Assembly (NCBI GenBank): GCA_936450465.1
Contig: OW388296.1
Location: 14,195,867-14,259,866, forward strand
DNA from: Gibbula magus
Taxonomy: Eukaryota > Mollusca > Gastropoda > Trochida > Trochidae
Direction of reading: 5' to 3'
DNA length: 64,000 nucleotides
Under the pieces are notes generated by a model. It did no database searches and was not told the DNA's origin. It saw nothing but the letters and a program-made list of their open reading frames with translations. The position numbers and the translations under genes were made by a program. Positions 51,701-62,500 of this stretch are shown here, in pieces (position 1 is the stretch's first letter; each line of letters opens with the position of its first letter).

Positions 51701-54700
51701 TTATGTTTGTCTTCTATTCCCGACAGAAAACGTCATCGAAAGCTGAAATCATGTATGCATTTTCCAATGACATTGGAGGTGATAAAATGTAGTTTTGGTG
51801 CCTCAATAACCGCGCCTTAAAAGCTAAGAAGTAAAAGCTTGAAAACTTAAATCTTGCGTACAGACACCGTAGTCAATGAGGATTATACATACCATGTATA
51901 GATTTCTTTACCCTTTGACAACTTAAGCATACTAGGATAAAGGGAATGGCTATATTTGGGATCCAGGTGTTTTTCATTTCACCTTTCATTTTGGTACAGG
52001 AGGTCATTGCAGATTATTTGTTGAAATTCAATAAAAAATAAAATACTATAATAATTGAAAAAATAAATATAAACCATTTCTCGAGATTCCTTAAATTCAG
52101 ATTCGACAAGCCAAGGTCTCTATGACAGACTGCCCGAGATTAAGATATATTACACATGACAGGAAACACTCAACTGCTCGTAATTAAGGCCCCGATTTTG
52201 CGCCAGTTTACTGACAGTGTATATTTGCTCACGTATCTGCTTCAGTCATTGCCAACGGGGACATTCTCACAGCTCACTTGTCAATTGTGGAACTAATTGC
52301 CATAGCAAGGCTCTACTGGTCGATATTATGGACAGTTTGGATATCTGACGCTGCTTTGAAATTGCTCAAATTGTTCTTTTTTTAATTTTGCCGATTTGAT
52401 GTCGAATACATCACCCTTTAATTGAACAGTGAAGTTAGGCATTTATCAAAGCATATACGGTGGCCATTAATCAAAGGGCACATAGAACTATCCGTCTTTT
52501 AAATACCAACTCGAATTCTTGTTTTACACAGCGCAATTATTGCTGATGTCGTTAAAGATGAACCAAGTAAAACCGCGACTGCCGCACGTCATTTCATCAT
52601 ACCGTAACTAGAGCAGCTGGTTTATGAAATAACGTTAAGGTAAACTAAAATCATACGGAAACTTGTGTAAATGAATGTTGTAAATATGAAAAAATAGTTA
52701 ATGTCACGTAAATCAATATATCTTTAACATCAAGCAACACATATGAATAGTTTTTTTTATATCTCGGTATGTTTCTTTGAAATAATAAATCTAATACCAG
52801 GTTGATATTCGCGCAGGGTTTTCCTAACGAATCTTTACTGATGTGATATTTACACAGTTACAACACCCAGAAGACCGATTTACATAAAAATGCAATATCT
52901 GTGAATAATCAATGCACATTAGCAGAAGGTGTTTCAGTTTCTCGCTTTATCCTCTTTCGGGAGATAAAATAGCAGTAGAAAGAAAAAGAGAAAGAAAGAA
53001 AAGTTTTGTTTACACTGTCGGCCAAAAGAAACGCCTACTTGACATCTTATCAGATATCGTAAAAACTACAATGAACAGCTTAGCAATATTATAGCATAAT
53101 GAAGTTGCACCATTTCTGCATAATATATTTGAATTTCAGAAGTTCATGTCACGAAAGAATGGCGATTGTTGAAATAAGAAAACAATAATTGTTCAGTTTT
53201 CGATCAGTGCTTGGTCAGAAAAATATTTTAAAAATATTTTCATACAACCACGAGCAACAATACAGACACGCATTCGCATTAAAGTGCTGATGATGCTACA
53301 GATGTACGTGGTTACGGTGCGCAAGTGAATTAACCGAAAATAGCCGTCTTCATTGGGCGTGGATTTCATAAATGTTATTGACTCGAATCACAGTTTTCAA
53401 CGATTTTAATGGACTTTCATGTTAGTTATTGCTACAGAATAACATGGAGACCACCATTATTTATAATTAATAAATTATTGCATCATTCATTTTAAGGAAA
53501 ATCAAGTAGGCGTTTCTTTTGGCCGACAGTGTAATTTTGATTGACAAATAAATCGCATTTGTTTTGTTAGTCGTGGTATTTATATCAATCCAGTAGTTCC
53601 AAACTTTTTTCTGGAGTTAGAAATACATGATGCCATTTGGATAGTGAACACATGTAGCATATATAACGTATCATATATCAAATTAACAATGTTCTGTTCT
53701 CCAGTGTTAATGCCACAGAATGATATAACCAAGAGAAAATCTTATGTCATAACTGCCTATCTCATTCTATAGAAAGTCATGCCCTGGAAATTCTAACAAC
53801 GGACACAGTGTTTCATGTTTCAAGTCATATCCCGTATTTGTTTTATAAGTCATTCCTAATAGATTCAAATTCCTGTTCCGTACTATCAATGCTTGCTGAT
53901 TCAACCCACAGTATAAATTATTTGAAAATTTTAACTCGTCCAATTCCTTGAGCAATGTCAAGAATTACCAAGAATTACCCCATGCTAGTAAACCGTATAA
54001 GAAGGTGATCAAACACTGAAGGTCGTGACCGTCACAGCAAAGAAAACACACAACATGTGGTAATTTGTTGGTTTTTGTTTAGCTATTTTACAGTAGGTTT
54101 CCTGCAAATACTTATATTTATGTCAACTTCATTTTCATGATAGAAGTTTATTTCAGACGTACATGTAAGTATTTCTTGTCTATTACATTTGTCAACGTCA
54201 TTAGATTTATTTCACACCTTCATGTTCTTCAAAATAATTACTCACAGATTAAACAATTTCAAGAGTATTCCATGTCTCAATACCCTTGATATTGGCCGAT
54301 TCTTTGAGTTTTCCAAACCCTCATAATAAATAACTTAACACACAGAAATGTTTTTTTGTTTGTTTTGTATTCCACTTTGTAATGAATGTTGCAACTCAAG
54401 ATATTCTATACAAATGCGAATCGCAATCTTCAAAAACGACGTGATTCACGGCAATATTGTAATAATGTCCCCCTCGAGACTCCTTCACGCACTTAGGAAG
54501 TTGAACTCTTAATTCTCTGAATTTCCTGCATCGCCATCGACATCTCGGAACCATTTCCCTTGTGGTGTAGTGGTGCAAATACACAGATATCCCTTAAATT
54601 GATGGGATTAGGATGGTAGAGTGTGATGTTAGGTTTGGATTACCTTGGTTGAGTTTCCACGTTTACTGCAAATCTGTTCAAGATGGGCGATGATTTGCTT

Positions 54701-57700
54701 TAATTCTTTGTTTATTGTTGTTTCCTGTGTGAAAACACGAGTAAGGTTAAGCACTTATAATAAGGGAAAATCCTAGATGGACATAAAATAGTTCATGTTA
54801 CCCAGTTTGTGCGTTTTTATCACTCTCATAATGTAACCAGGACTCCTGCCAACATAATTTAAGATGATATGTGTGAAGTCAGTAATTCGATTTTAATTCT
54901 ATTATATTATTTACCGAGTCCGCTTACCAAAGACTCAAATACTAAACAGATGGAAGATACCCAAGTTGGTTGCCTCACTTTCGTATATGTGTTAGTTATA
55001 ACATATGTATCTCAATATAATCTAAAAAAGATTACCACCGTAGAAATTTCAGATTAAGAAATTTCACTTACTCTGACCGACCATTGTTTCCACAATATTC
55101 TGTCAATCCACCACAGAGACAAAGCAAGCAGTGTGTCCCTGTGTGACAACTGTGTGACAACTGTGACCAACTGTGTGACAACTGTGTATGGTTACAGAGG
55201 TCGACAATGTAATTTGGCATGTCTTTAAAGCAACGTATGAACACGAAAACTAGGCCGATCATATTGCACCTTTGCATTATAAAAGTTGAGTGTTTCATAA
55301 CATAATCTGATTTGATGCCTCATAGTAAACAGTTACAGTTATGGCAGATGTTTGAAGTGACCAGGGGTCAATCTTTTCAAAACTAAAGTTTTTGTTTTCA
55401 TCTTTAAAATATTCAGTAAGTGATCAACTGGGTCAAACATATATCTTATATTTCCTCTTATACTCCTTCAATGTATTTGTAATGATATTATTCTCATTTA
55501 GTCGATATGAAAACTTTTATTCGAAAATTGAGGAATTTTCTAAATTTGACCTCTTCTGTTCATTTCATTATGCCAAATTTCATAAACATGCACCATTCTT
55601 TTACATATGGATTATGAGTATGTTATGTGATTTTATTGATGTTACAATGAACGCCAATTTACATAGTATTTGCACTGTGATACACATGTATGTGAACAAA
55701 CTTTCGGTAGGCAGTTGTAGGTTGCTCTGCAAGTAGAGAACAATAAATACAAAACAACGTTTTTCATGAATAACATAATATTTCACACAATATGTATGTG
55801 TTACTGATGCGATCGAGTATTAACCAGAGATCTATAGTGAACACCATTACATGTAAAGAATACTATTATTGTTTGATGTACATTTATATTAAACCCAAAA
55901 TCATTAATACGTTCCCTTATGATGGGGAACTTGATCAACAAAATAATGTTGGATACTCATTTTTAAAATGTAGTCTAACCAATAACCTTTATAGGCCAAA
56001 ATATTGAACACTGCGATAACTGACGATGACGGCATGACCGCATACTCTCTTCACTTTACCAGCAATCAACAATTTATCATTAACACGAATCTAAATTTTT
56101 ACCTGATATCCTTAGTCATAAAATGTAGCTGTACTGAAAAAAAACCATCAGATATAAATAATTCATATGAAATTACATTGTTGTTATTTGTAGAAAGTAG
56201 AAAAGAATGCGTTACACACGAAACGATTTACATCTCATCAGAGCATTTACAAACGTAAAATGAATTTCCGACAACGATCCTTCTTTTATAAAACAGCTTC
56301 AGTTAGCCAGCACATCATAACTGTGCAGTTGAAGCATTGGGTCCTCATAATGGAAATATAATACTCAGACAAATGTGAAATAAACAGTGTAAAATTATGT
56401 ACATTTCTCAAGTCATTAAACCAAATTTTAATATGTAAAAACCACACGTACTCAAAACAAAGTCAGCCAAAGTCACGGTTAATGAGTATAAGTAATACTT
56501 AAAGCGCAAACAGACCCAGTTATTCAGTCAAATATAACTACCAGTATAATTCACAGTTAATGACAACGCAAAGCCAGTCAAAGTAATGTTAAACGGGAGA
56601 ACGGATGCAGTTAAAGTGCTAGTCAAAAACAACACTCTGACAGTCGAAATCAAAGTTAAAAACCAACACAAAGCCAGTCACAGTAATACTTACAGTTAAA
56701 CTCATAGTCATAGACAATACACAGCCAACCATAGAACCAGTTACATTATATTCAGAATGAAGCACATAATTTACATTGCATATATTTATAATAGATAATC
56801 TATTACAGTTCGCACGTGCTGTATTCATTAACAGCAATGATTGCTATTAGCTATCAATTATAAACTCCAATAATGATATAATGATTAGGAATAAATATTT
56901 CATTTAAATTCAACCATTAATTGAAGTGCAATCATTTTATCATTTAGATATGACGTCGAGAACTCGATTTATGTTTTGATTGAACAAATAACCAAGTAGT
57001 CAAACTGTTGTTAGCTAAATAGAATCAATGTTTAAAGAAACGATCTTTAAAAGTTAATGTCGAAAGAAACTTCGTTAAGTTTCATTTCTCAAAAGACTCA
57101 GAGTTTTTATCACTTTTGTCGACCGTTTTACAAGTTCCCTCTGGGACGCCATCAATCTATGTGTAATTTGCGCTGGAGCTGGCTTGAACTAAATGTAATC
57201 TCAGTTTTAAAAAAACCCATTGTTAGTTGAAACATATTGCTTTGGCATCCTGATCAACTACAACACAATGTGCTTAATTAGTTGTGTGTGTTTTGTATGA
57301 AACACATGCGTTGAATTATTTTTTTAAATAAAGAAATAATCGAGTACAATAACCTACGATTACGATCATCTTTATATACATGATGGTAGGTACACCACCT
57401 GGTAAAGGAAAGGGGCAGACAACTCTAATTATTTAGCCTCAGAAAACATTGGACATTGAAAATGTCACTCGTTTCTGTTGAGATGTAGTGTAGGGGTGAG
57501 ATTATTGACTATTTGGAATAGTAACACACATTTAAGAGGGTTTGTGCTTTATTTATAAAAATAATTGTGTACATTTTCTTTGTTTATCTCTTCTTTCGAA
57601 AAACAAAATGTCGTAAATAAACATTTTAAAAATGCATCATTTTGGTCAGCCTGTAAAGACCAGATTTCTTTTTTAAATTTTTAGGCCTAACTCTTAAATG

Positions 57701-60700
57701 TTCATATTTCAGTGGCCAGTAAAACAGCGCTTCTACCTGATCTACCGGATACTGATTGCCATAGCCGTCACTGGTTGGTGCTGCGCGGATGTCGCCTATG
57801 AATCCAGTACGTTCTACGATGAACAAGTATGGAAGTGGTTCATATTTGCCACCAACTGGAGTTTGTTACTGCTGGTGATATCGGCTCTGTACCAAGTATG
57901 CACAGTGGCAGTTTACACGTGCAGACCCTACTGGCTCATGGGTAAGTTGTTAATAGACAAGGAACATATTGTTGATAAATACATAATATACGAAGGGTGC
58001 ACAGAGGTTTCAGAAAATATGCTTCTCTAAATGTGTTAAGGATAAGAGGTATTATTTAAAACATAACCTCAAAGAATGGATTTGTTTTTGATTATAAGGT
58101 TACCCTTCTCAATCTACAGCCAATTAAGTACTTGACACATGCTAATAAGAAAATGCTTATTTTCAAATGTCTGAAGTTCGTGGCACATCAAAGTAAAGTT
58201 TCTCTACAATAAATGCATGTCATTCAAATCTGACACTTTAAAGCAAATTTATAACATTTAATGGATTAACTTACACTATCAGGCATATATTTACATACAA
58301 AGTTGAAGCTTCGACCCAGGAGAACAATTTGGTGTCAAAAACGAATGTATAGTGGACTTGATAACTTAAGTTCGTGACCTTGGTCTAACGCAGCACCAAA
58401 TGCAAAGGTTCGAAATTATGCAACAATTCACTTAACATGACACCACATCTGTGAACATGCATGTGATTAGCAAAATGAGGAAATCAACATGTTCACGTTC
58501 CATCTGTTTGTTATCTGAGCCTTTTCGAAGTGTACATATGAGTAATGCTCTGATCGGTTGAACAGAAACCCGTTGGATCAATGAGTTAATCTTAATATGA
58601 AAAACAACTTTAATGCGATGATGGCAGATGGCAGATGGCGGTTGTCGGGGACCTGGAAGAAGTTGATAAAGCAACCATTTTTAAGTGGACGTCAACGTTG
58701 TTGGTTTGCCTATACGAATACGGACGAATTCTGCATAAAGCAGCATCACGAGAGTTTATTCCCCGACTTGCGTATCGGAACCAAGTGCAAATATCATGTT
58801 ATCTGTGATGTCGTTGAGACATCTTAGCAAGGAGAACACGAAACCGATAAGTTTGTGTTTTCACTTCAGAAACAAAGATTAAACTTACCAAAGCATAATC
58901 TAATAAGCAAATTTCATATATCAAAGCTAAAAGAAACTTTCTTTGCTACTCGGTAAAGTGACCTGGAGTAAAATTTCATTTTTCGTTTTTCAATTTTCAA
59001 TAAGTGATAAACATTGTCAAAAGTTAGTCAGGTATTTTGTCTTATATTCATCGTTAGTCGTGTCTATTGTACTAATTCAATGTATTTGTGATGAAATGTT
59101 TGAATTCTTATCTAGTCGATAGTTAATTTTTAATTAATCGAGATTTTGAAAAACTCTAGCTCCTGACTCTTATCTCTTGCACCATTGAACTGATGATCCC
59201 ATTACAAGTTGGTTGATAAGTATTGCACGCATGGACAAACCATGGTCCTCTGTCAATACATGTATTGTAATGAATTGACGTTCAAACGAAAAACATGATA
59301 TTTGTACTTAGATACACAAATATATGAACAAACATACGGGGTGCAGCTGCGTAGTTCTAGTTAAAACTAGCGGGTCGACTTTGCGATGTAAGATATCGAT
59401 TTGATTTCTTTATGTCATATGGAGACAAAACTTCCTGATGAAAATAAAGAGCCTACATAGTTTGACACCATAATCTTCTTAGTTCTTTTTGTTTGTGACA
59501 TATTATCAGTGGAAGGTCAGCTTGACCCGCTCGAAAGTATTTGAAGAAATTGCAATGGTAAAAATGCCCAATTCAGGAGATACAATTTTAACATGTAAAA
59601 TCGATCAGCTATTTTCTAATTTTATTAATAGTATTAACACAGAGAGTTTAGAGGATAAGGAAATAGGGAATTATGATTTTGAAGAAATGTTTTAATCCTT
59701 ACAACATTACCTTTCTTGATCTTCTTTGTTGCTACAACATTAAATTTCGGGATCCTTCATGACAATGACATCATAATTGCATCATCATGGCATGAATCGT
59801 TATCTCAATCACAGAAATATCATGTTTGTAAATCAAAAGAACGTGTGTATACAACGTTAATATTTCATTGATTTATTTCGTATCCCGAGTCATGAATTAT
59901 CAGAGACTATCAATATTTCTTGTATTTGATTTGCAAGTACGCTTGTAAGTTTAAGTAAGATTACCACTCTATGACATGTACTTTGCGGGTTAGTACAGTG
60001 ACTCAATGATGGCATATAATCATTTATCATATACTTTTATATGTTATATAAGTTATTGATTTATGTTGCTGTTAGACATAAGACGTTTCCGAAGTTTAAC
60101 ACAAGGATACACCTACTGACATCAGGATATCGATACACTGCAGCTAATTACGCTCTAGCCAACTCCAGAACAATAAAAACACTTGTCAACGACAGAAATC
60201 GATAACGTGACATGTGTTTGTCTTTCATATGCAGTCTTCCGTGTAGGCTAATCGGTGTATTGAACTTCCTTTGGATTCCTTTTCATGTACTTTTTTTATC
60301 ATCATATATTTTTTAATTCTATAACGTCAGAAATAGAACATGTGGGTGTTGATGAGTACTTATTATCTCATGAAAGTCAACGTATCAGACGATAAGTACA
60401 TCATTTTGCTTTCAAATTCTTTATTTTAGCAATTGGGGCCGCAGGTCAAGTGAACAAAAACGTATATACTTGTTTAAAGGTGAAAAACTGTACAGACTTA
60501 TCCATAATGAATAATTCATAGAGCAGTTGATTAATAGAAAACGATTCACACGTGACAAATCCGATCGCCCAGCACAACCGATAAACATTCAAACAATGTA
60601 GGGTCAACTTATATAGAATGATGTTTCTAAACATATTCACATATATTCGATTTAATTTCTCATGCATTGATTTGATATGTTACAACTGATTTGGAAAATC

Positions 60701-62245
60701 AACATTGCAGTTCTGTGTATCTAATATGGATAAGCAAACAATACATCGTGAAGCGACTTGTTTCAGCACTAGTTTATACCTAAAGAGTGTTAAACTTACA
60801 AAGGGTTGTGGATCTCATGCAAGGCAATCGATAATGAGCTAACATTTTCTCTGTATTTTGCGCTGTAAAACTCCAGTATATCTATCTATAACCTTGTATA
60901 ATCTAAATTCTAATTCATCTTTGACGTTTTTTAACATGTATATCTATTTCATGATGAAACCGGTATAAATTCACTTATTCCTCGACCAATTTAACTGTCA
61001 TACTAAGGTCTCTTTACATTTCACTAACAAATGTCTAACTTTTGGACTGCTACAAATACATATAACATATAAATATATATGTACGTTCCTGCGTAAGTGC
61101 TACACGTACTCAGTAGATGTTTGTAAACGTCGGTAGGGATATTTTTCACCCTGCAAATAAAAGTTGTATACATGCCAGAGCTTGCGATATGATGTTTAAC
61201 CGTTGTGTTTACAGATCCTATGTGTCCAAGAAGTAACCCAATGCTTTTGAGACTTCAGTGGATCATCTACAACATCAGCTGCAACTCGGCGCTTGTGGTC
61301 ACAATATCGTACTGGACATTCATAGCCTTCTTCAGCCACTCAGGTAACTTTATTTTGTCTTACATTATCAGGAATCAGTATATACCAAATACCGAACATA
61401 CCTTTGACAATTGCGTTTAAGGAAATGTTAGAGAACAAGAAATGAAAGCCACTAAATTGGTATTGATGGTCAAAGTTCTCCTCACTCCTATATGCAATGT
61501 TGAATTATGGATTTATATATCTAAATCTTTGGTTTAAGGTTTAGTTTACATTTCAAACCTTTCTTAACTCGTGCATCTAGTAAAGCCAAAAACATAAGGA
61601 ATCTTTTTATTAGCTAAGTACATTTATCATTCGACGAGGAGGTCTTATTCGTGTATTTGTTATATTACTAGTGAGTATGTTTCTAGGTGTATAGACCCTT
61701 TGAACATATAATCAAGAAAATATAAATTTACAGCTGACTTCTCATAATGGTTTTCAGACATTTCTAACCTAATTGTTTCAGAGATGCTGTTAGCCCCGAT
61801 GAGCCAGTTGAAGCATACAATGAACACGGTGTATGTCTTCATCGATGTCATGATCGTCGGCACACCGATGCACGTACTTCACATGTTCATGACCATCACC
61901 CTCGGCTCCTGCTACGCTCTCTTCAACGCCCTGTACTTCCTCAACGATGGAACAGTGGCTGAATCAACTACCGTAGAGCGTCATTATGCGTATAACTTCA
62001 TGAATTGGAACAAGCCCGTGGAAGCCGTGATAACCTGTGTCCTATGTGTCGTGCAGGCCATGGTAGCTCAGGTTCTTCTCAATCTGATATACAGGCTACG
62101 GATATGGGTCTTCTCAAAGTTCTACACTGTTCCTATAGATCCAACACTAGATTCAGAGATGCAGAATATAGTCATGTCCACATCAACTAGCTACAATGCC
62201 GTAGATGAAAAGAACGTGACAAGCGATGGGCGATATCTGGATTAA
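40621..62245 (+). CDS. Protein rolling stone-like, multi-pass membrane protein (spliced gene, 4 coding exons)
   Basis: Join 40621-40713, 57713-57941, 61215-61343, 61782-62245: 915 nt, 304 residues. Phases fit (0, 1, 1), and all introns are GT-AG: CAG|GTAGGA, G|GTAAGT and G|GTAACT donors; TTTCAG, TTACAG and TTTCAG acceptors. The protein has a short N-terminus ending FVTSQWP, the typical Rost entry motif, then about six hydrophobic segments near residues 38-60, 73-97, 123-147, 165-180, 182-203 and 230-253. Family-like features are HTMNTVYVFIDV (162-173), PMHVLH (179-184) and YNFMNWNKP (221-229). The tail is polar. Drosophila Rost acts in myoblast fusion at the membrane; the role of invertebrate paralogs is mostly unknown, so function here is inferred from family only. 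The first in-frame ATG was chosen; its context (AGAATGG) is favourable. Intron 1 is 16,999 bp, intron 2 3,273 bp and intron 3 438 bp. Confidence 0.9.
41722..42076. mobile_element. MITE-like element with degenerate TIRs, in intron 1
   Basis: The left end reads AAAGGGACAGTCGCACGTTT then TTCGC. The right end reads GCGAAAAAGTGCTTCATCCCCTCT, whose inverse matches the left end with several mismatches. It is about 355 bp with no ORF. Family and target duplication are not determined. Confidence 0.6.
42077..45010. other. Intron 1, no feature seen
   Basis: AT-rich intronic DNA. No ordered repeat, RNA gene or coding motif is found. The reverse ORF at 44083-44268 has no recognised family. Confidence 0.5.
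45011..47600. repeat. Intronic duplication, copy A (partner 52110-54700)
   Basis: Three collinear blocks match the partner about 7.1 kb downstream. 45035-45330 (CATGACAGGAAACACT, GCCAGTT, TTGCTCACGTATCTGCTTCA, TTCTCACAGCTCACTTGTCA) matches 52150-52432 at close to 90% by eye. 45760-45905 matches 52835-52985. 47300-47575 (CACTTAGGA-type, AATTCTCTGAAT, GTGGTGTA(T/G)TGGTGCAAATA, CACAGATATCCC) matches 54395-54655. Between blocks 2 and 3 this copy holds the 33-bp minisatellite, which the partner lacks. Confidence 0.88.
46126..46962. repeat. Minisatellite, 33-bp unit, about 25 copies, in intron 1
   Basis: The unit TAGTTCCACCATGTGTCTG, TAGTTTCCTGCTCC repeats every 33 bp. Because 33 is a multiple of three and the unit has few stops, long open frames run on both strands: an 11-residue repeat of the PPCVCSFLLLV type on + (46320-46988) and MVELGAGNYRR type on - (46178-46932). 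Variation is at GCTCC/GTTCC, GTGT/GCGT and TAG/TAC positions. I treat these ORFs as by-products of the repeat, since they lie inside an intron and lack any domain. Confidence 0.95.
47601..48653. other. Intron 1, no feature seen
   Basis: AT-rich intronic sequence. Overlapping short frames at 48105-48353 (-) and 48117-48308 (+) have no recognised family. Confidence 0.5.
48654..48737. repeat. (AT)42 microsatellite
   Basis: Uninterrupted alternation of A and T over 84 bp, the longest simple repeat in the window. Such tracts are prone to cruciform extrusion and length variation; the assembled length may not be exact. Confidence 0.97.
48738..50224. other. Intron 1, no feature seen
   Basis: No recognisable feature. 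A reverse frame at 48972-49265 (97 codons) overlaps a forward one at 49069-49272; neither resembles a known family to me. Confidence 0.5.
50225..50875. mobile_element. MITE with short TIRs, TTAA- or TA-flanked, in intron 1
   Basis: CTTAAAGGTGCA at 50225-50236 and TGCATCTTTAAG at 50864-50875 are inverted with one mismatch. Both ends contain TTAA (50227-50230 is TAAA-adjacent; the right end reads TTTAAG), and TA lies immediately outside both (50223-50224 and 50876-50877). Either a TA or a TTAA duplication is possible. A 95-codon reverse frame at 50480-50767 lies inside; I do not recognise it, and it is too short for a transposase. Confidence 0.7.
50876..52109. other. Intron 1, weak dispersed repeat only
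   Basis: 50893-50940 shares GTTACAGGTCCT with 39570. 51730-51930 has AAAGCTTGAAA, CTTGCGTACAGACACCGTAGTCAATG and TAGATTT words like those at 13575-13645, a decayed copy of that repeat. No gene is seen. Confidence 0.45.
52110..54700. repeat. Intronic duplication, copy B (partner 45011-47600)
   Basis: Carries the three matching blocks at 52150-52432, 52835-52985 and 54395-54655. Between blocks 2 and 3 it has a 519-bp MITE absent from copy A. Confidence 0.88.
53013..53531. mobile_element. Tc1/mariner-like MITE with perfect 30-bp TIRs and TA target duplication
   Basis: 53013-53042 begins CACTGTCGGCCAAAAGAAAC and is matched without mismatch by the inverse at 53502-53531, ending GTTTC-TTTTGGCCGACAGTG as read on the + strand. 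TA flanks both ends (53011-53012 and 53532-53533), the target duplication expected for Tc1/mariner. The 519-bp interior has no transposase frame. Perfect TIRs suggest a fairly young insertion. Confidence 0.93.
54701..55229. repeat. Intron 1, short CAACTGTGTGA tandem repeat
   Basis: 55137-55187 repeats TGTGTGACAACTG about four times with small indels. The rest is featureless. Confidence 0.6.
55230..55760. repeat. Duplicated intronic segment, copy A (partner 58820-59360)
   Basis: Shares AACACGAAA(A/C), CATAATCT, AGTGACC(A/T)GG, TTCAATGTATTTGT(A/G)ATGA, TAGTCGATA and TGTGAACAAAC-type words in the same order with the partner in intron 2. Divergence is high. The 114-codon frame at 55392-55736 is not intact in the partner, so I do not call it a gene. 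Confidence 0.65.
55761..57712. repeat. End of intron 1, degenerate AAAGCCAGTCA tandem repeat
   Basis: 56460-56740 contains several degenerate copies of an AAAGCCAGTCA(A/C)AGTAAT, ACAGTTAA pattern (near 56460, 56574, 56672). The rest shows no feature. The intron ends CATATTTCAG at 57712. Confidence 0.5.
57713..57941 (+). CDS. Rost-like gene, coding exon 2 (residues 32-107 plus one base)
   Basis: Encodes WPVKQRFYLIYRILIAIA, the first membrane segment, a short loop with DEQVWKW, and the second segment (FATNWSLLLLVISALYQV). It ends within the codon for D108 before GTAAGT. The frame is open upstream to 57698, but the acceptor TTTCAG at 57712 and family continuity (TSQ|WP) fix the start. Confidence 0.93.
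57942..61214 (+). other. Rost-like gene, intron 2 (3.27 kb)
   Basis: GTAAGT donor, TTTACAG acceptor. It contains duplicated segment 58820-59360. Short frames such as 58597-58827 have no recognised domain. Confidence 0.85.
58820..59360. repeat. Duplicated intronic segment, copy B (partner 55230-55760)
   Basis: See the partner. The two copies flank exon 2 at a spacing of about 3.6 kb, in the same orientation. No second copy of exon 2 is seen. Confidence 0.65.
61215..61343 (+). CDS. Rost-like gene, coding exon 3 (residues 108-150 plus one base)
   Basis: Encodes DPMCPRSNPMLLRLQWIIYN and the third membrane segment (ALVVTISYWTFIAFF). It ends SHS plus one G before GTAACT. The length, 129 nt, is a multiple of three, so skipping it would keep frame but delete one membrane pass. 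Confidence 0.92.
61344..61781 (+). other. Rost-like gene, intron 3 (438 bp) with two candidate acceptors
   Basis: GTAACT donor at 61344. Acceptors are ATTGTTTCAG ending 61781 and GGTTTTCAG ending 61757. The downstream one gives the usual family join; a CTAAC branch-like word lies at 61764-61768. Confidence 0.8.
61782..62245 (+). CDS. Rost-like gene, coding exon 4 (residues 151-304 and stop)
   Basis: Encodes the last three membrane segments, including HTMNTVYVFIDVMIVGTPMH and ITCVLCVVQAMVAQVLLNLI, and a polar C-terminus DPTLDSEMQNIVMSTSTS. The last eleven residues (NVTSDGRYLD preceded by K) and the TAA at 62243-62245 are encoded by the first unit of a 35-bp tandem repeat. The NVT could be an N-glycosylation sequon if the tail were lumenal, which topology does not favour or exclude. 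Confidence 0.92.
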
Positions 62246-62500
62246 AGAACGTGACAAGCGATGGGCGATATCTGGATTAAAGAACTGGACAGGCTACGGA
62301 TATCTGGATTAAGAAATTGGACATGCTATGTATATATGGATTAATGAATTGGATATGCTACGGATATATGGATTAATGAATGGGATAGGCCACGTTTATT
62401 TAGATTAATGAATTGGACACGCGAAGGAAAGCTGATTGGTGAATTGAACAGGCTACATATATATAGATTATGATAGGACTGGCTACGGATTTGGTTTTAG
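62211..62500. repeat. Tandem repeat (35 bp decaying to ~32 bp) straddling the Rost stop codon
   Basis: 62211-62245 and 62246-62280 are identical 35-bp units. They are followed by six or seven diverging units that start GAA(C/T)TGGA and end TGGATTAA or AGATTAAT (62281, 62313, 62346 and on to about 62500). Every early unit contains the TAA. ATTAAA at 62241-62246 and 62276-62281 could serve as a variant poly(A) signal. Confidence 0.93.

Larger units (their letters stand above)
40714..57712 (+). other. Rost-like gene, intron 1 (17.0 kb)
   Basis: GT at 40714-40715, AG at 57711-57712. It contains MITEs (41722-42076, 50225-50875, 53013-53531), a 33-bp minisatellite, an (AT)42 tract and an internal duplication (45.0-47.6 with 52.1-54.7 kb). 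None of the ORFs inside it has a recognised domain. First introns of this length often carry regulatory elements, but none can be named here. Confidence 0.8.

Noticed and set aside
55392..55736. 114-codon ORF as a small membrane protein gene
   Set aside because: Composition is that of AT-rich DNA, it lies in intron 1, and its duplicated partner segment does not keep the frame.
57698..57712. Alternative start at the ATG just upstream of exon 2
   Set aside because: It lies in the intron end (ATGTTCATATTTCAG), and family continuity TSQ|WP supports splicing from exon 1.
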